Origin: Panopea generosa
Taxonomy: Eukaryota; Mollusca; Bivalvia; Adapedonta; Hiatellidae
Assembly (NCBI GenBank): GCA_029582155.1
Contig: CM055898.1
Span: 36,455,455 to 36,519,454 of the forward strand
DNA length: 64,000 nucleotides
Reading direction: 5' to 3'
The notes beneath the pieces were generated by a model, which was given only the letters and a program-made list of their open reading frames with translations, was not told where the DNA came from and ran no database searches. A program made the position numbers and the translations under genes. This document shows positions 49,390-62,539 of the stretch, in pieces (position 1 is the first letter of the stretch; each line of letters opens with the position of its first letter).

Positions 49390-52300
49390 AGTGTTCAGTA
49401 AATAACAGGGACCCATTACATTAATCTTCATAAGTCTACCAAAGGGCCTGTTACACTAACCTTTGTAGGTCTATGGAAATATGAGGGGGCCTGTTACACT
49501 AACCTTCGTAGGTCTAAGGATATATCAGGGTGCCTGTTACACTAACCTTCGTAGGTCTAAAGAAATATCAGGAGGCCTGTTACACTAACCTTCGTAGGTC
49601 TAAGAAAATATCAGGGGGCCTGTTACACTAACCTTCATAGGTCTAAGGAAATATCAGGGGAACTGTTACACTAACCTTCATAGGTCTAAGGAAATATCAG
49701 GGAGCCTGTTACACTAACCTTTGCACTTCTAAGGAAATATCAGGGGACCTGTTACACTAACCTTCGTAGGTCTAAGGAAATAACAAGGGGCCTGTTACAC
49801 CAACCTTCATAGGTCCAAGGAAAAATCAGGGGGCCTGTTACACCAACCTTCATAGGTCTAAGGAAATATCAAGGGGCCTGTTACACTAACCATTGCAGGT
49901 CTAAGGAAATATCAGGGAACCTGTTACACTAACCTTCGTAGGTCTAAGGAAATATCAGGGGAACCTGTTACATTAACTTTCGTAGGTCTGAAGAAATATC
50001 AGGGGACCTGTTACACTAACCTTCGTAGGTCTAAGGAAATATCAAGGGGCCTGTTACTTCAACCTTTGTAGGTCTAAGGAAATATCAAGGGGTTTGTTAC
50101 ACTAACCTTTGTAGGTCTAAGGAAATATCAAGGGGCCTGTTACACCAACCTTCGTAGGTCTAACGAAATATCAGGGGTCTGTTACACTTACCTTTATAGG
50201 TCTAAGGAAATATCAAGGGGCCTGTTACACTAACCATTGTAGGTCTAAGGAAATATCAGGGAGCCTTTTACACTAACCCTTATAGGTCTAAGGAAATATC
50301 AGGGGACCTGTTACATCAACCTTCTTAGGTCTAAGGAAATATCAGGGGACCTGTTACACTAACCTTCGTAGGTCTTAGGAAATATCAAGGGGCCTGTTAC
50401 ACCAACCTTCATAGGTCTAAGGAAATATCAAGGGGCCTGTTTCACCAACATTCATAGGTCTAAGGAAATATCAGGGGTCTGTTACACTAACCTTTGTAGG
50501 TCTAAGGAAATATCAAGGGGCCTGTTACACTAACCATTGTAGGTCTAAGGAAATATCAGGGAGCCTGTTACACTAACCTTCGTAGGTCTAAGGAAATATC
50601 AAGGGACATGTTACATTAACCTTCGTAGGTCTAAGGAAATATCAGGGGGTTTGTTACACTAACCTTCGTAGGTCTAAGGAAATATCAAGGGGCCTGTTAC
50701 TTCAACCTTTGTAGGTCTAAGGAAATATCAGGGGGTTTGTTACACTAACCCTTTGTAGGTCTAAGGAAATATCAAGGGGCCTGTTACACCAACCTTCGTA
50801 GGTCTAACGAAATATCAGGGGTCTGTTACACTAACCTTCGTAGGTCTAAGAAAATATCAGGGGGCCTGTTACACTAACCTTCATAGGTCTAAGGAAATAT
50901 CAGGGGAACTGTTACACTAACCTTCATAGGTCTAAGGAAATATCAGGGAGCCTGTTACACTAACCTTTGCACTTCTAAGGAAATATCAAGGGACCTGTTA
51001 CACTAACCTTCGTAGGTCTAAGGAAATAACAAGGGGCCTGTTACACCAACCTTCATAGGTCTAAGGAAAAATCAGGGGGCCTGTTACACCAACCTTCATA
51101 GGTCTAAGGAAATATCAAGGGGCCTGTTACACTAACCATTGTAGGTCTAAGGAAATATCAGGGAACCTGTTACACTAACCTTCGTAGGTCTAAGGAAATA
51201 TCAGGGGAACCTGTTACATTAACTTTCGTAGGTCTGAAGAAATATCAGGGGCCCTGTTTCACTAACCTTCGTAGGTCTAAGGAAATATCAAGGGGCCTGT
51301 TACTTCAACCTTTGTAGGTCTAAGGAAATATCAAGGGGTTTGTTACACTAACCTTTGTAGGTCTAAGGAAATATCAAGGGGCCTGTTACACCAACCTTCG
51401 TAGGTCTAACGAAATATCAGGGGTCTGTTACACTTACCTTTATAGGTCTAAGGAAATATCAAGGGGCCTGTTACACTAACCATTGTAGGTCTACGGAAAT
51501 ATCAGGGAGCCTGTTACACTAACCCTTATAGGTCTAAGGAAATATCAGGGGACCTGTTACATCAACCTTCGTAGGTCTAAGGAAATATCAGGGGACCTGT
51601 TACACTAACCTTCGTAGGTCTTAGGAAATGTCAAGGGGCCTGTTACACCAACCTTCATAGGTCTAAGGAAATATCAAGGGTCCTGTTTCACCAACATTCA
51701 TAGGTCTAAGGAAATATCAGGGGTCTGTTACACTAACCTTTGTAGGTCTAAGAAAATATCAAGGGGCCTGTTACACTAACCATTGTAGGTCTAAGGAAAT
51801 ATCAGGGAGCCTGTTACACTAACCTTCGTAGGTCTAAGGAAATATCAAGGGACATGTTACATTAACCTTCGTAGGTCTAAGGAAATATCAGGGGACCTGT
51901 TACACTAACCTTCGTAGGTCTAAGGAAATATCAAGGGGCCTGTTACTTCAACCTTTGTAGGTCTAAGGAAATATCAAGGGGTTTGTTACACTAACCCTTT
52001 GTAGGTCTAAGGAAATATCAAGGGGCCTGTTACACCAACCTTCGTAGGTCTAACGAAATATCAGGGGTCTGTTACACTTACCTTTGTAGGTCTAAGGAAA
52101 TATCAAGGGGCCTGTTACTCTAACCATTGTAGGTCTAAGGAAATATCAGGGAGCCTGTTACACTAACCTTCATAGGTTTAAGGAAATATTAGGGGACCAG
52201 TTACATCAACCTTCTTAGGTCTAAGGAAATATCAGGGGACCTGTTACACTAACCTTCGTAGATCTAAGGAAATATCAAGAGGCCTGTTACTTCAACCTTT

Positions 52301-52395
52301 GAAGGTCTAAGGAAATATCAGGGGGTTTGTTACACTAACCTTTGTAGGTTTAAGTAAATATCAAGGAGCCTGTTACACAATCATTCTTAGCTGAC
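49390..52395. repeat. 43-bp satellite, about 70 copies, with 1,246-bp higher-order unit
   Basis: The unit runs TAGGTCTAAGGAAATATCAG, then GGGGCCTGTTACACTAACC, then TTCG. Marker variants recur at exactly 1,246 bp: CTTTGCACTTCTAAGG (49723 and 50969), AAGGAAAAATCAGG (49821 and 51067), TAGGTCTGAAGAAAT (49981 and 51227) and GGGACATGTTACATTAACC (50603 and 51849). Thus 49600-50845 and 50846-52091 are near-identical blocks of 29 units. CTGTTACTTCAACC marks a subperiod of about 600-650 bp. Confidence 0.95.
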
Positions 52396-52849
52396 AGGTC
52401 TAAGTAAATATTAAACATTATTTAAATAAGCATGAAACAACTCCATGTCATTGCCATTTACCAAGTATTTTCTTTGACTACAAAGTACCAGTATGATTAA
52501 TCCAGATAAAATCAGACGTACCTGATATAAACAAGGACATATATGAAAGGATAGGCAACTGGCATATCCATGACTAAATGTTGATAAAATAGTCCACGAA
52601 GGATTAATTATTTGGAAAATTATTCATTTAGAATTCACAGGCAATTCATTTCTTATACATAATATGAAAGTTGTATGTAACCTTAGATGTTTTCATTAAA
52701 AAATCTTCCACAGGGAAGTTATCATGTTACACAAATTCAATTTAATTCACTCAATATTTAATTAAAATTGAATATTTAATATTACAGCTAGGTAACGTCC
52801 ATTTTACTATCCATTCATAGTATAATAATAATAATAATTCAAGGTGTTG
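52396..52849. other. Intergenic, nothing recognised
   Basis: AT-rich spacer with a short (ATA)n run at about 52820. Confidence 0.35.
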
Positions 52850-53350
52850 CTTTTCCGTCGACGGCGGCAACATCAAACATTTGTATTTAGTTCCAACGTT
52901 AATTTTTTACATTTTTACACTTTTTTTCGACAAGTACAAGTGCTAGGACACTCATACTTGGATCATAGTTACAACTTACACCCTGCATCATATAATATAC
53001 TGCAGATGCTGAATGTGACCTACATTTCATGGTCCATTGACATTGTTTGATGCTGAATTTTGCATTTACCGCCAACGTTAAGTTTTCGTTTTTACACTAT
53101 TTCTCAACAAATACAAGTGCTAGGACACTCATACTTGGATCATAGTTACAACTAACACCCTGCATAACATAAAATACTGCAGATGCTGAGTGTGACCTAC
53201 ATTTCATGGTCCATTGATATTGTTTGATGCTGAATTTTGCATTTAGTTTTCATTTTTACACTATTTCTCAATAAGTACTACTGCTAGGACACTCATACTT
53301 GGATCATAGTTACAGCTAACACCCTGTATTATATAATGCAGATGCTGAGT
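52850..53350. repeat. Tandem repeat, three units of about 170 bp
   Basis: GCTAGGACACTCATACTTGG recurs at about 52942, 53119 and 53283, each followed by ATCATAGTTACAACTAACAC and TACTGCAGATGCTGA-type sequence; the last unit is shortened. Confidence 0.85.
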
Positions 53351-53395
53351 ACTTTTCTTTTTTTTAATTTATTTAAAAATATTTTTATTCTTTTT

Positions 53396-53402
<7 letters not shown>

Positions 53403-53438
<36 letters not shown>

Positions 53439-53483
53439 TAAATTAGAAATATATATATATATATATATATAAATATATATATA
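53403..53483. repeat. (TA)n microsatellite, two blocks
   Basis: About 34 bp of TA repeat, the spacer GTTTAAATTAGAA, then another 38 bp. Confidence 0.9.
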
Positions 53484-54380
53484 TTGTTTTTTGTTTTTTG
53501 TTTTTTTCCAAATGTTTTACTAAGAAATACAATATTTTTTTAGTCATTAAACCTACTACGTTTACCAAGTAAGATAACTCTACCATGAATATAATATTTT
53601 AATTTTTTTATCTCCCATGTGTGTATTAACGGTCAAAGCGGACACGGCGAGACATATCATTCTGCGGAATTCTTGTTAATATTTATATTGCCTAAACTTA
53701 AATACTTAGTGAATTAAATTGAACTTGTGTTACCTTAGATGTTTTGTAATGTTTTGATCATACAAAATGATCTTGAATTTTAAACAGTACAGTCTGAAGT
53801 AAAATTTCAAGTAATTTTGTTGTTATTAACTGCAGTGTACAAATTTTGTAGTCATAAGTACTTCAACCATTTTAAACCCAATTTGCTGGGAATGGTCTAG
53901 TTTTGTAGAGAAATTCATTGTGCAAGGTAAATGCTTTGATTTGTATTCCTGAGATGAATGGAAGTTAAAATAATTAAAAATGAGATTTCACGAGATTTTG
54001 TGAACACTTGCGTGTTCACACAAAATCAGTTGCTATTCCTTCTCTATATAATTCCTTAATAATAATGAGAAAAACACTGGATATGTTCGAGTATCTATTA
54101 ATTCTATTATTGAACTGATCATGCGTGGTCATAGGTTTGATTGGCCTGTTGCAGGAATCCAAGAATATAGCTACATACAGATTCAAGCACTGTATAAACT
54201 TATAAATGGTTTCAAGTGCTTTATATAGTCTCTAAATTCACTCTTAATCACTCACAGAAATTTCAGGCAATCTGCACCCCTAAATACAATACCTGTATGT
54301 AGAATTCCATCTCCACGAAGTCATATTAGAATTATTTTGAACTGTGTATAAAATAAAAAATTCATATTAATTAACATTAT
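53484..54380. other. Intergenic, nothing recognised
   Basis: AT-rich sequence with GTTTTTTGTTTTTTG runs at the left. No gene or structured element supported. Confidence 0.35.
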
Positions 54381-54500
54381 ATAATATATCAATGTCTATA
54401 TTAAACTCTTTTTTTCAAAAATTTTCAGGATTCGCCTTCTTCAGGAAAAAGCCGAAAATTTGTGAAAAAAAAGAGTTTAATATAGACATTGATATAATAT
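54381..54500. repeat. Near-perfect palindrome, about 46-bp arms, 27-bp loop
   Basis: Left arm 54381-54426 contains ATCAATGTCTATATTAAACT and ends in ATTTTC. The right arm 54454-54500 is its inverted copy (AGTTTAATATAGACATTGAT) with a few mismatches. The loop AGGATTCGCCTTCTTCAGGA plus AAAAGCC resembles the GAAGAAGGCGAA-type motif found at the ends of some invertebrate retroelements. Confidence 0.85.
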
Positions 54501-54829
54501 TTTCTTCCCTTCGGAAGATAGATAGTAAATTTTATATATTATATATTATCTAAATTGTACCAGTACATGAAATTAATTTATATGCTATGTTTTTGAATGC
54601 TTAAACATTGTGTTTATACATGCATACAAACTGTTGAATGCTATCAGTGCATTGTTATTCATATTGACTGGCAGGCACATAGAAATCTGTTTTCATTTGT
54701 CCGATTTATCCCTCCATTTTTGTAACCATCCAGACAGTTTGTTTGTTTGTTGAATATTCTGCATAATTGTTTTGCCATTGGAGGCTAACAGATGATCAGT
54801 TAACCTAATTCTCTTTTCTGTGATCCTGG

Positions 54830-55035
54830 AAGGTCAACCAGCATCAGGCACACCCATCTCTGCAAGTAACTGATAACTTTCCCACTTGAATCACTGGTGA
54901 GAGACAAATGACAATGAGACACATGGTTGTATAACAATCATCACGGATATTGTGGCTGGGCAAGGATTCAAACTTAAGACCCCTGGATTGATAGACATGC
55001 TACTGACTGAGCTAATTGGGACCGGACTCATCAGA
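54830..55035 (-). repeat. tRNA-derived SINE-D
   Basis: The minus strand begins CCCAATTAGCTCAGTCAGTA (box A), then AAGTTTGAATCCTTGCC (box B-like), and continues into GTGATTCAAGTGGGAAAGTT and TGGGTGTGCCTGATGCTGG. Confidence 0.65.
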
Positions 55036-56040
55036 ACAGCTGATCATGCATCAACTACAAATGCACGATCTTAAGTTTTTCATAACTCTTTTTTGAGTTT
55101 TAACACTTTCCAGTTAATACTTTGTAGTAGTTTACAGAATAATGTCTCAATTTATTCAGTATGATATTTTATATACATGTACATGATTTTTTTGTGGATA
55201 CTCAAAACAAACAAAAAATTCATTTTGAATATTATTGACTTTTTGTGTCTGTTTTATAAACTAATGGCAACCAGTTGACCATAATAATCAGATTAATTAG
55301 GTAAGAAATGGAAATCAGTTATGTTACATTTTATGTAGTGTGTTAATTTGTTTCTCTAATTTATTACCTGATTGTTGTTAGCAATATTGTGTTTAATTTA
55401 AAATATTAGGATTGATTGTCTGCCGCAATCAATTTAACTTATAATGCCATGTAATATCACTTCTATAAAAATGATAATCATGAAAATAAGATGTAGCACA
55501 CAAAGGCATTCCAAATGTGTGGTTAAATCACTTCAGAGATAACAGTATTATAGTGAAGGGAATCTCGTTAATATACATTTATTTTTATTAACAGTAATTA
55601 ATAATGTTACTCATTCATTCATAAAAATAACTCATTTAAAGCTTCTTGTAAACTGACCATGTCATTAGATAATGAATTTGGAATGAGAGTTTTAGTAAAG
55701 TAAATTTGAAATTACAAGTTTAATGAACTGTATGTTAGACAAGGACAACAGGATTGTCGATGACTTCCAGTGTGAAGAAGATTGACATTTAAACTGTTTC
55801 TGGCAGGTCACAGTTTTGTTGTAAGCTGGATACCGGTGTGTCTTTGGCAGATCACAGTTTTGATATAAGCAGGGAACCGGTGTCTTTATCAGTTTTGTTG
55901 TAAACAGGGTACCAGCGGAAATCAAGGAGTTCTTGCTTTCTATTATTTTTTTCATAAATCTTGAAAGCATAATATTGTTAAAGACGTGAGTTAAGAGTGG
56001 ATAGTAAAAAATAATTAAAGACTTTAATATGTTATTTTGA
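55036..56040. other. Intergenic with a short internal repeat
   Basis: At 55795-55915 the motif GGCAGATCACAGTTTTG and its variants with GGGTACCGG/GATACCGGTGT repeat three times at about 50-55 bp. Nothing coding is supported. Confidence 0.45.
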
Positions 56041-56045
56041 GTTTA

Positions 56046-56135
56046 TGATATGAAAAAAGAATCCATGTACCCTTTTGACAAGGCAATTAATGATATGAAA
56101 AAAGAATCCATGTACCCTTTTGACAAGACAATTAA
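56046..56135. repeat. 45-bp perfect tandem duplication
   Basis: TGATATGAAAAAAGAATCCA followed by TGTACCCTTTTGACAAGGC occurs twice in a row with one or two differences. Confidence 0.9.
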
Positions 56136-56335
56136 TCTTGCCTAGTCTTGCCTATTTAATGCATTATAATCTATCAAACTCCTTCACATATGTGGTACTC
56201 ACAAACATATTTATAAATATATGTGTCACTATATCTTGTCTTGTATACCAGATATGGCATAGGCGTATGCAACTGCTTACAGTTGAAATTAATGTTAAAA
56301 TTGATCATTTGAGATCCGCTTTATGTGTCATGCTA

Positions 56336-56470
56336 GGGTCCTCCGTGGCGGAGTAATTTAAGGCACCATCTCAAGATCATTTGTGTGTTAGATTCTTGCT
56401 GGGTCCAAAATATTATATGTTAGAAGGTTTTTGAGTTACAAACAAAAAATGGCAGGGTTTTATTAAAAAG
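56336..56470 (+). repeat. SINE-C head fragment
   Basis: GGTCCTCCGTGGCGGAGTAA and AAGGCACCATCTCAAGATCA correspond to the SINE-C head at 60001. Confidence 0.5.
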
Positions 56471-59400
56471 AAATTCTCTTTTTTTGTGCTAAGTTGAATA
56501 TACTTGTAACCACTTATTGTTTGGTTAAGGACTTCATTGTTATTGTTGTAATGTTCCATTTGATTTTCACTGGTTATAAGGCATATAAACTAATATTATA
56601 AAACTATGACATTTAACCTTTATGATTATTATTTCTGTTGGTGTGTACAAATTTACCTCATGTGCTTGTTATGATTATTGATTTCTGTGTGTTCAGCAAA
56701 TTATTGTTGTTGTTTTTTTTCTGAAATCAGTCCGATTAGAGAGTACTATAATGACATTTCCAAAACCTGAAAATGACAGCATTTTCCGATTAGAGTTTCC
56801 TAATGTAGTACAAATGTTGGTGGTACATGTCCATTAGGAATTACTCATTAATATTAAACCACACTCATCCTTGTTTTGTAACTTTCTATTTTGATAAAAA
56901 TTTACCAAGAGGGCAATAAGGAGATAATGCATGTCATTTTTGTTTATTCAGTCAGGCAAATTTTTTTGTGTTTGCTACCTGTTTGTCTCACCAATTACCT
57001 CCCCTTAGTGATGGTAGCCAGATAATTGTGCCCAAGAAATTAGAGCCATGTAAATCGGCGGGGCATTAATTTTGTTGAAAATGCATAAAATGGTCATATT
57101 TCTTTGTACATATGAGAACATTGGGACATTTTCATGATTTCCACCAAGTTTGGATGACATTGGATACTGTTGAATGAAGATATGACAGTTTAAAGATGCA
57201 TAGTGATACACTGCCACAAATTTGGTAGAATTATCAAAAATGAAGGGGTGTCATCAAAACATCAAAATTGTGAAAAAGCAAACTGTCAAACCCCACGTTT
57301 TTACCACCGGATATGGACTAACAGAGAACAATCACTACAGTAGAAACAAAACATTTTAGAACCATTGGCAGTGTTCAGTGTTCCAGAAATGCATGTCTCT
57401 ATATGCAGAAAAGTACACAATAAATTGGTGTGTGAGACGTAAACTGGTATGGGACTTACGCATTAATTGCAATATTCCATTGTCTTGTAGATTGAGAGCC
57501 AAACAATGTAAACCTGATCGAACTGAGGGTTATATATTGTTAGATCTGCGCCTGCATGGTTCACAAATTGCATCAATGTTGTAGACATAAAAGCAGATAT
57601 TCATTGCTGTGTTCTAATTTACAATTGTTTTTGTTTTATTCATTTTACATTGATTGTGAAACAACTTTGACAAATCACGCTATGGTAATTGACTGTTAAA
57701 GCATTGGTTCTTTTGCAATATGATGTTTTTTTCTGACAGTGAAATTAAACAAAAATGATGCTTAAACCAAACTTGTAACATGCTTAATGTCCTTATTTTC
57801 TGTTACTAACCATTCCATTTTACCATTTGGATTTTGGGTTTAATGTGAATTTGCTGACTCGGAGATAAACAGGAAAGACCCTTATCAGATGCAATTGGCA
57901 AATATTATCATTGATAGCAGGTTAAAAGTTTGACAAACATATCTAACGTTCACCATAGTTATCGATTGTTTGTGGTTTTTATATTCAAGATATCATTCTG
58001 GTGTAGCATGACAATCATGCGGTGAATGTCGTATAACCACATGCAAACGTTATCTTTACCTGCGTATAATACATTTAATGACATGCAAATGTTACATGTG
58101 GTTACTCGCAAACATGCGTAACGATTTCATTAGATTTCTTATGGGGTATTGCAGACTGAATCACACAGTTTTTAATTAAATAAGTGTTGTTAGTATGGCA
58201 GTATGACAAACATTTTTCAGTCATTATCCTCATCTCCATTATGACATGTTTATCTTATCATCCATTCCATTTTTATATGACCATGACTGTTGACAGAATT
58301 TCAGATCATCATTCAGTCATCCGATGTAGGTACTTATCTGGTGTAATGTAGATCAAGGTCACGGATTTTTTATCAAGATTTAGACACAGTTCAGCATTGA
58401 AAATATAGGTCATTGTCATCTGATATCTCAAACCTACTATTTTTGAAAGTGCATGGATTACCACCTGTTAGAAATTTTGGTATGTAAAACAATTACTTTT
58501 ATCAATTTAAAAAAGTTGTTTATTGCAATTATCAGGATAATTTTAATACTGAATTTGATCATAATATTGCTTGTTTTGTTACACATAATTTTTTGTATGT
58601 GTGAATAATGCTTGTTAAAACCATATAATTATGTATTATGTAATTTCATACATTCGACCACCTGGATCAGGCCTTAGACTCCTCAATCTTTAGAGCCTTA
58701 AATCCAGACAAGAATTGGAATTGCCTATTTTTAAATACTTTAAGTTAAAGAATTTTCAGTAAATAATATTTTCCTTTAAAGTATCATTAAAAATTTATTG
58801 TTTTTGTATGAAAATGTTGTTAATTCAATGCTTGGATGAATATGGGCCCTGTTTTTTTTGTTTAAATTAAAGTTTAAATGTTCAATTCAAATTATTACCG
58901 GTACTGAACATCTCAAAATCTTTAAGACTATTACTGTTAATATTAAGCATAAAATATGAACATAAATGTCTTCTGTTTGGGTTTAATTTTAAGGATTGTT
59001 TCAAAACAGTTGTATCTAAATGGAATTAAAAAAAAGGTTACAATGGTTTTATCCTCCACCCCAAAATAGTAAATAGAGATCTCTGCAAGTAAATGTGGTA
59101 ATGGGGCGTAGAACATTCGAAGTTGGGTGTCTAAAACTCAGACTGTCAATCTCAACTTTTAAATTCACAGTGTAATAAATGTCTCACTACATAGTTGCTT
59201 CCCTTTTGTAGTGACAGTAACCCGTCTTGTGCCATAAAAAAAGTCCTATGTAACTTAGTTGGAAATATTTTCAAATTTGTTCATGGGGACTGTCATTGCT
59301 TTCTGCAGATCAGTAGAGAAAAATTATGTACTGCAATAAGACATCACTTGTGTTAAAAAAGTGCCTTTAATTGGATTTTAACAGATGAGTGAATTATTTA

Positions 59401-60000
59401 AAGAGCATTAAATTTAAGACTTCTTATTTAAAAAAAACAGGTGTTACTGCATTGTCTTATGAAAAAAACACAAGCTGGTCAACCCACCAGTTGTTGTGCA
59501 TTTATGTGAGCAGATATATTTCTGCAATGGAATAAGATACTCTATGTGGAATTAGTGGAGTATCCTAGACCATATTTTATATAGAACATAGAAAAAAATA
59601 AACTGTGTAATGAGACCTGAATTTAACAAGAAATTTACTACATTTTTATTACAGATATGTACACATACAATTAAGGCTATAGATTTGACAGAAAAATAAG
59701 AGCTCAAATTTTACAGTTAAACTGTTTCCATCACGGTATCTTTAATAATTTGAGATATTTTTTATGTGAGATTTAGATCCACTCTTAGACATTTGATGAA
59801 GTCAGATCCTGGTCTTGTTAGATTGGTTTCATTGGTATTAATTTGATTGAGATTATAAGTCTGGGTTTTGAGTTTAGATGCGAATGTTTGACAAATTAAG
59901 ACAAATATTATTATGAATTTAAACAATGAAAAGCATATTATTGCTGTAGTATGGTACGCAAACTTTTGTATTGTAAATGGAGAAGAATAAAGACTCTAAA
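56471..60000. other. Intergenic, no gene recognised
   Basis: AT-rich. The segment 56880-57310 has the look of a dispersed repeat (AAATTAGAGCCATGTAAATC, CATTTTCATGATTTCCACC). The open frame 57378-57584 has no recognisable homology and no splice partners. Several poly-T and poly-A runs occur. I cannot support any feature here. Confidence 0.4.
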
Positions 60001-60235
60001 GGAGGTCCTCTGTGGCTGAGTGGTCCAAGGTGCCATCTCACGATGACTTGCCTCGCACTGCTGAGTTTGTAGGCCCAATCCCTGCTCGGTCCAAAAATTT
60101 ACTTGTAAAACAGTGGTGGTTCTACTTATAGATTCATTCTAATGTCTTCCTCTACCGATAAAACTGATTATGCCATGTGTAACATTTTATGTGTTAAAAA
60201 AGGCATTGAACCCCATTTAAAAAGAAAGAAAAGAT
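60001..60235 (+). repeat. SINE-C, full-length tRNA-derived SINE
   Basis: The head GTGGCTGAGTGGTCCAAGGT is like box A of Leu/Ser-type tRNAs, with a box B-like TAGGCCCAATCCC. The body is AGTGGTGGTTCTACTTATAG and GTCTTCCTCTACCGATAAAA, with a tail TGTGTTAAAAAAGGCATTGA plus an A-rich end. Reference copy for the fragments elsewhere in the window. Confidence 0.75.
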
Positions 60236-61699
60236 AAAAAAGACTATATTAATGATGACTTTTGAATCTAATACTTGAATTCAGGACTCAAACTCACCAA
60301 TTTTAAAAGACTGTAATAGATGTAGTTAAATCAACTTCGATAATAAAAATAATTTTTCAAATTTTTTTGTTTGTTCAGTTATCATTGAAATTGATTGAGT
60401 TTTGATGTGCTGTAGTCAAATTTTTAAATTCTAAGTCTGAATTAAAAAACTGAACATTTGATGTATTTAGGCACTGGACCTCAGGTCTCAACTGTTTCAT
60501 ACATGTGTATCAATAACTTAATTTATACTGTCTTTAAGCAGGACTGTCCTAATTAAAATACATTTAAAATCCATTATTTTTGCTATAAGAATTTCAAATG
60601 AATAATGTGGATAAGTGATACTTTTAAAAAAAATATATATTTTTCAAAAAGACCTACCCGGTAAAATATTTGAAAGCTGAAAGATGAATCAAAGCATAGA
60701 ACACAGAAATGTAAATAAAAACAGTAATTTTGGAACATTAATGTTTCCTATTGAGAAGATGAGCTTAAAGACAGAAGATTAGTTTTAATGCCATTTTTGG
60801 AAACCTTTAAACTGATATATCTTGCAGTATATATTTCATTGGTATAGTTTTAGCTTATCTCCAGTTGCTTTCAAGGAATTTTGTATTAAATATACTTAAC
60901 GCCTTTAAAAACGCGAGTATAAGTATTGTATCAAATTCAGATATGACGTGAATGGTAAATTAAGACAAAATTGTCTACCTTGTTTTTTTTATTTTAATCC
61001 AATAATTTCATCACTTTAAAGCACAAATTTAACAAATTAATTGCGATCAACATATTATATAAACCGATAAAAATGATAGCCAATCTAAGATAAAAATATA
61101 TTCAATACTGGTATTTAAAAACTTTTGTTTTTTAAAGGCGTTTAGTATATGTTAAACATGTCCGCTTTGAAATTTAATTCAATTATGAAAACTGGAGTGG
61201 AATTTTTGGTATACTGTTAAATAATGATTCATCTAGGACTACACTTGTTTTGTTAAAATGCATGATTTTTTTTTCTTATTTATTCTACAGTTATATAATG
61301 ATTGTTATTACAATAGTGATATTGAAAAATTATCATTGTAAATATTTCTTCCAATTCATAAACTGACAGCTTTTAAAAAAAGTCATAAATAAAAATATTG
61401 AAGAAGTTGACTTCCTTTTATACAGCTACCCTATTAGTCTTGAAGCAGATGTTGCGGATTCGATCCCCAGCTTGATCAGATCAGTGCCTCTTAAAAAGGT
61501 CAGGCAAAATGGACTCTAGAACAGTTTCTTTAATCTCTGAGCTTTCTGCGCAATCAAGCACAATAGAATTTGTGTAGAGTAATCTTGAATCCAGTTAATG
61601 AAAAAGTGCTGTTGATGATACTAGTATTATATAACTGCGATATTTCAAATAGTTAAATCAATGTTTACTATGAACAAGGGCAAAATTATCATTATGTTG
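60236..61699. other. Intergenic, no gene recognised
   Basis: AT-rich. A box B-like GCGGATTCGATCCCC with upstream remnants lies at about 61430-61500, a decayed SINE or tRNA pseudogene. Nothing else recognised. Confidence 0.4.
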
Positions 61700-61890
61700 G
61701 GATCCGCTCTAAGGTGCTATCTTCTAATGTCAACTCTCTTATCACCATTGCGGTTGTGAGTTTGAATCTTACTCAGTCCATGAACTTTATGTGAGAAAGG
61801 TTGCCAAATATCAAGACTTTTTTCTGAGGTCTTCCTCCACCAATAAAACTGAATATGTCATATATAACCTGTTATTTGCACAATAGACAT
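61700..61890 (+). repeat. SINE-C copy, diverged
   Basis: GGATCCGCTCTAAGGTGCTA, box B-like GTGAGTTTGAATCTTAC, and TCTTCCTCCACCAATAAAAC, matching the SINE-C body; the tail is eroded. Confidence 0.6.
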
Positions 61891-61999
61891 GGTCAAGTTA
61901 CCATAAAAATTAAACATATATCATTATGTTGATCAGTTGATGAACTGTTTCAACACCAATGTGTAATATGTGATTTTGCACAGTTTGACTAGTCTTGTA

Positions 62000-62375
62000 C
62001 ATCATCGGACCCACAGTCGAGGGGTTAGGGTACAATCACAGTCACAGTCACATATATTGTGTTTTTAATCAATGCACTTTTTTCCATAGATGTTCAGATA
62101 ACTTGCTGGGTCAAGACAAGTTTACTAAATGTATTTCGGGGGTCATGAGTTCAAATTGCTTCCAGCCACATTCTCTGTGATGATTGGCTATGAACATTTT
62201 TCACGGCCATGAATGTCTCAGCCCTGAATATGTGGAGAAGTTGTTGGTGACTTTCAGAGATTAGGTGTGTCTATTACTGGTTAACTGCCTAGCTGACCCC
62301 AGGAACGCTTATTGGGTTATATGACTGAAATGCTGTTGAAAAAGAAGGTGCAAAGCCCCATACAAATAAACTAAA
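62000..62375 (+). repeat. SINE-like element, diverged
   Basis: CACAGTCGAGGGGTTAGGGT, box B-like GGTCATGAGTTCAAATTGC, a GTGATGATTGGCTATGAACA body and a tail GAAATGCTGTTGAAAAAG with GCAAAGCCCC, which recalls the SINE-C 3' end. Confidence 0.5.
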
Positions 62376-62539
62376 TGTACGATTATTTATTGTGTGCTTT
62401 TGACGGACTGCTGTCACCTGTCTTTCGCCATTCACTCGTAATTCATCAATTTTACTTTAAATTACATCATTTAGAAGCAATTATATATATCCTGATAGGT
62501 TAGTCAGAATGATCTTAGTTTAGGAAAATTCTTTTCAAG

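Noticed and set aside
49390-52395. CRISPR-like array
   Set aside because: The 43-bp units are contiguous and all related; there are no variable spacers and no cas genes.
57378-57584. Possible small gene
   Set aside because: Short open frame without homology, flanked by AT-rich repeat-like DNA; an acceptor-like CTTGTAG occurs inside but no matching donor or partner exon.
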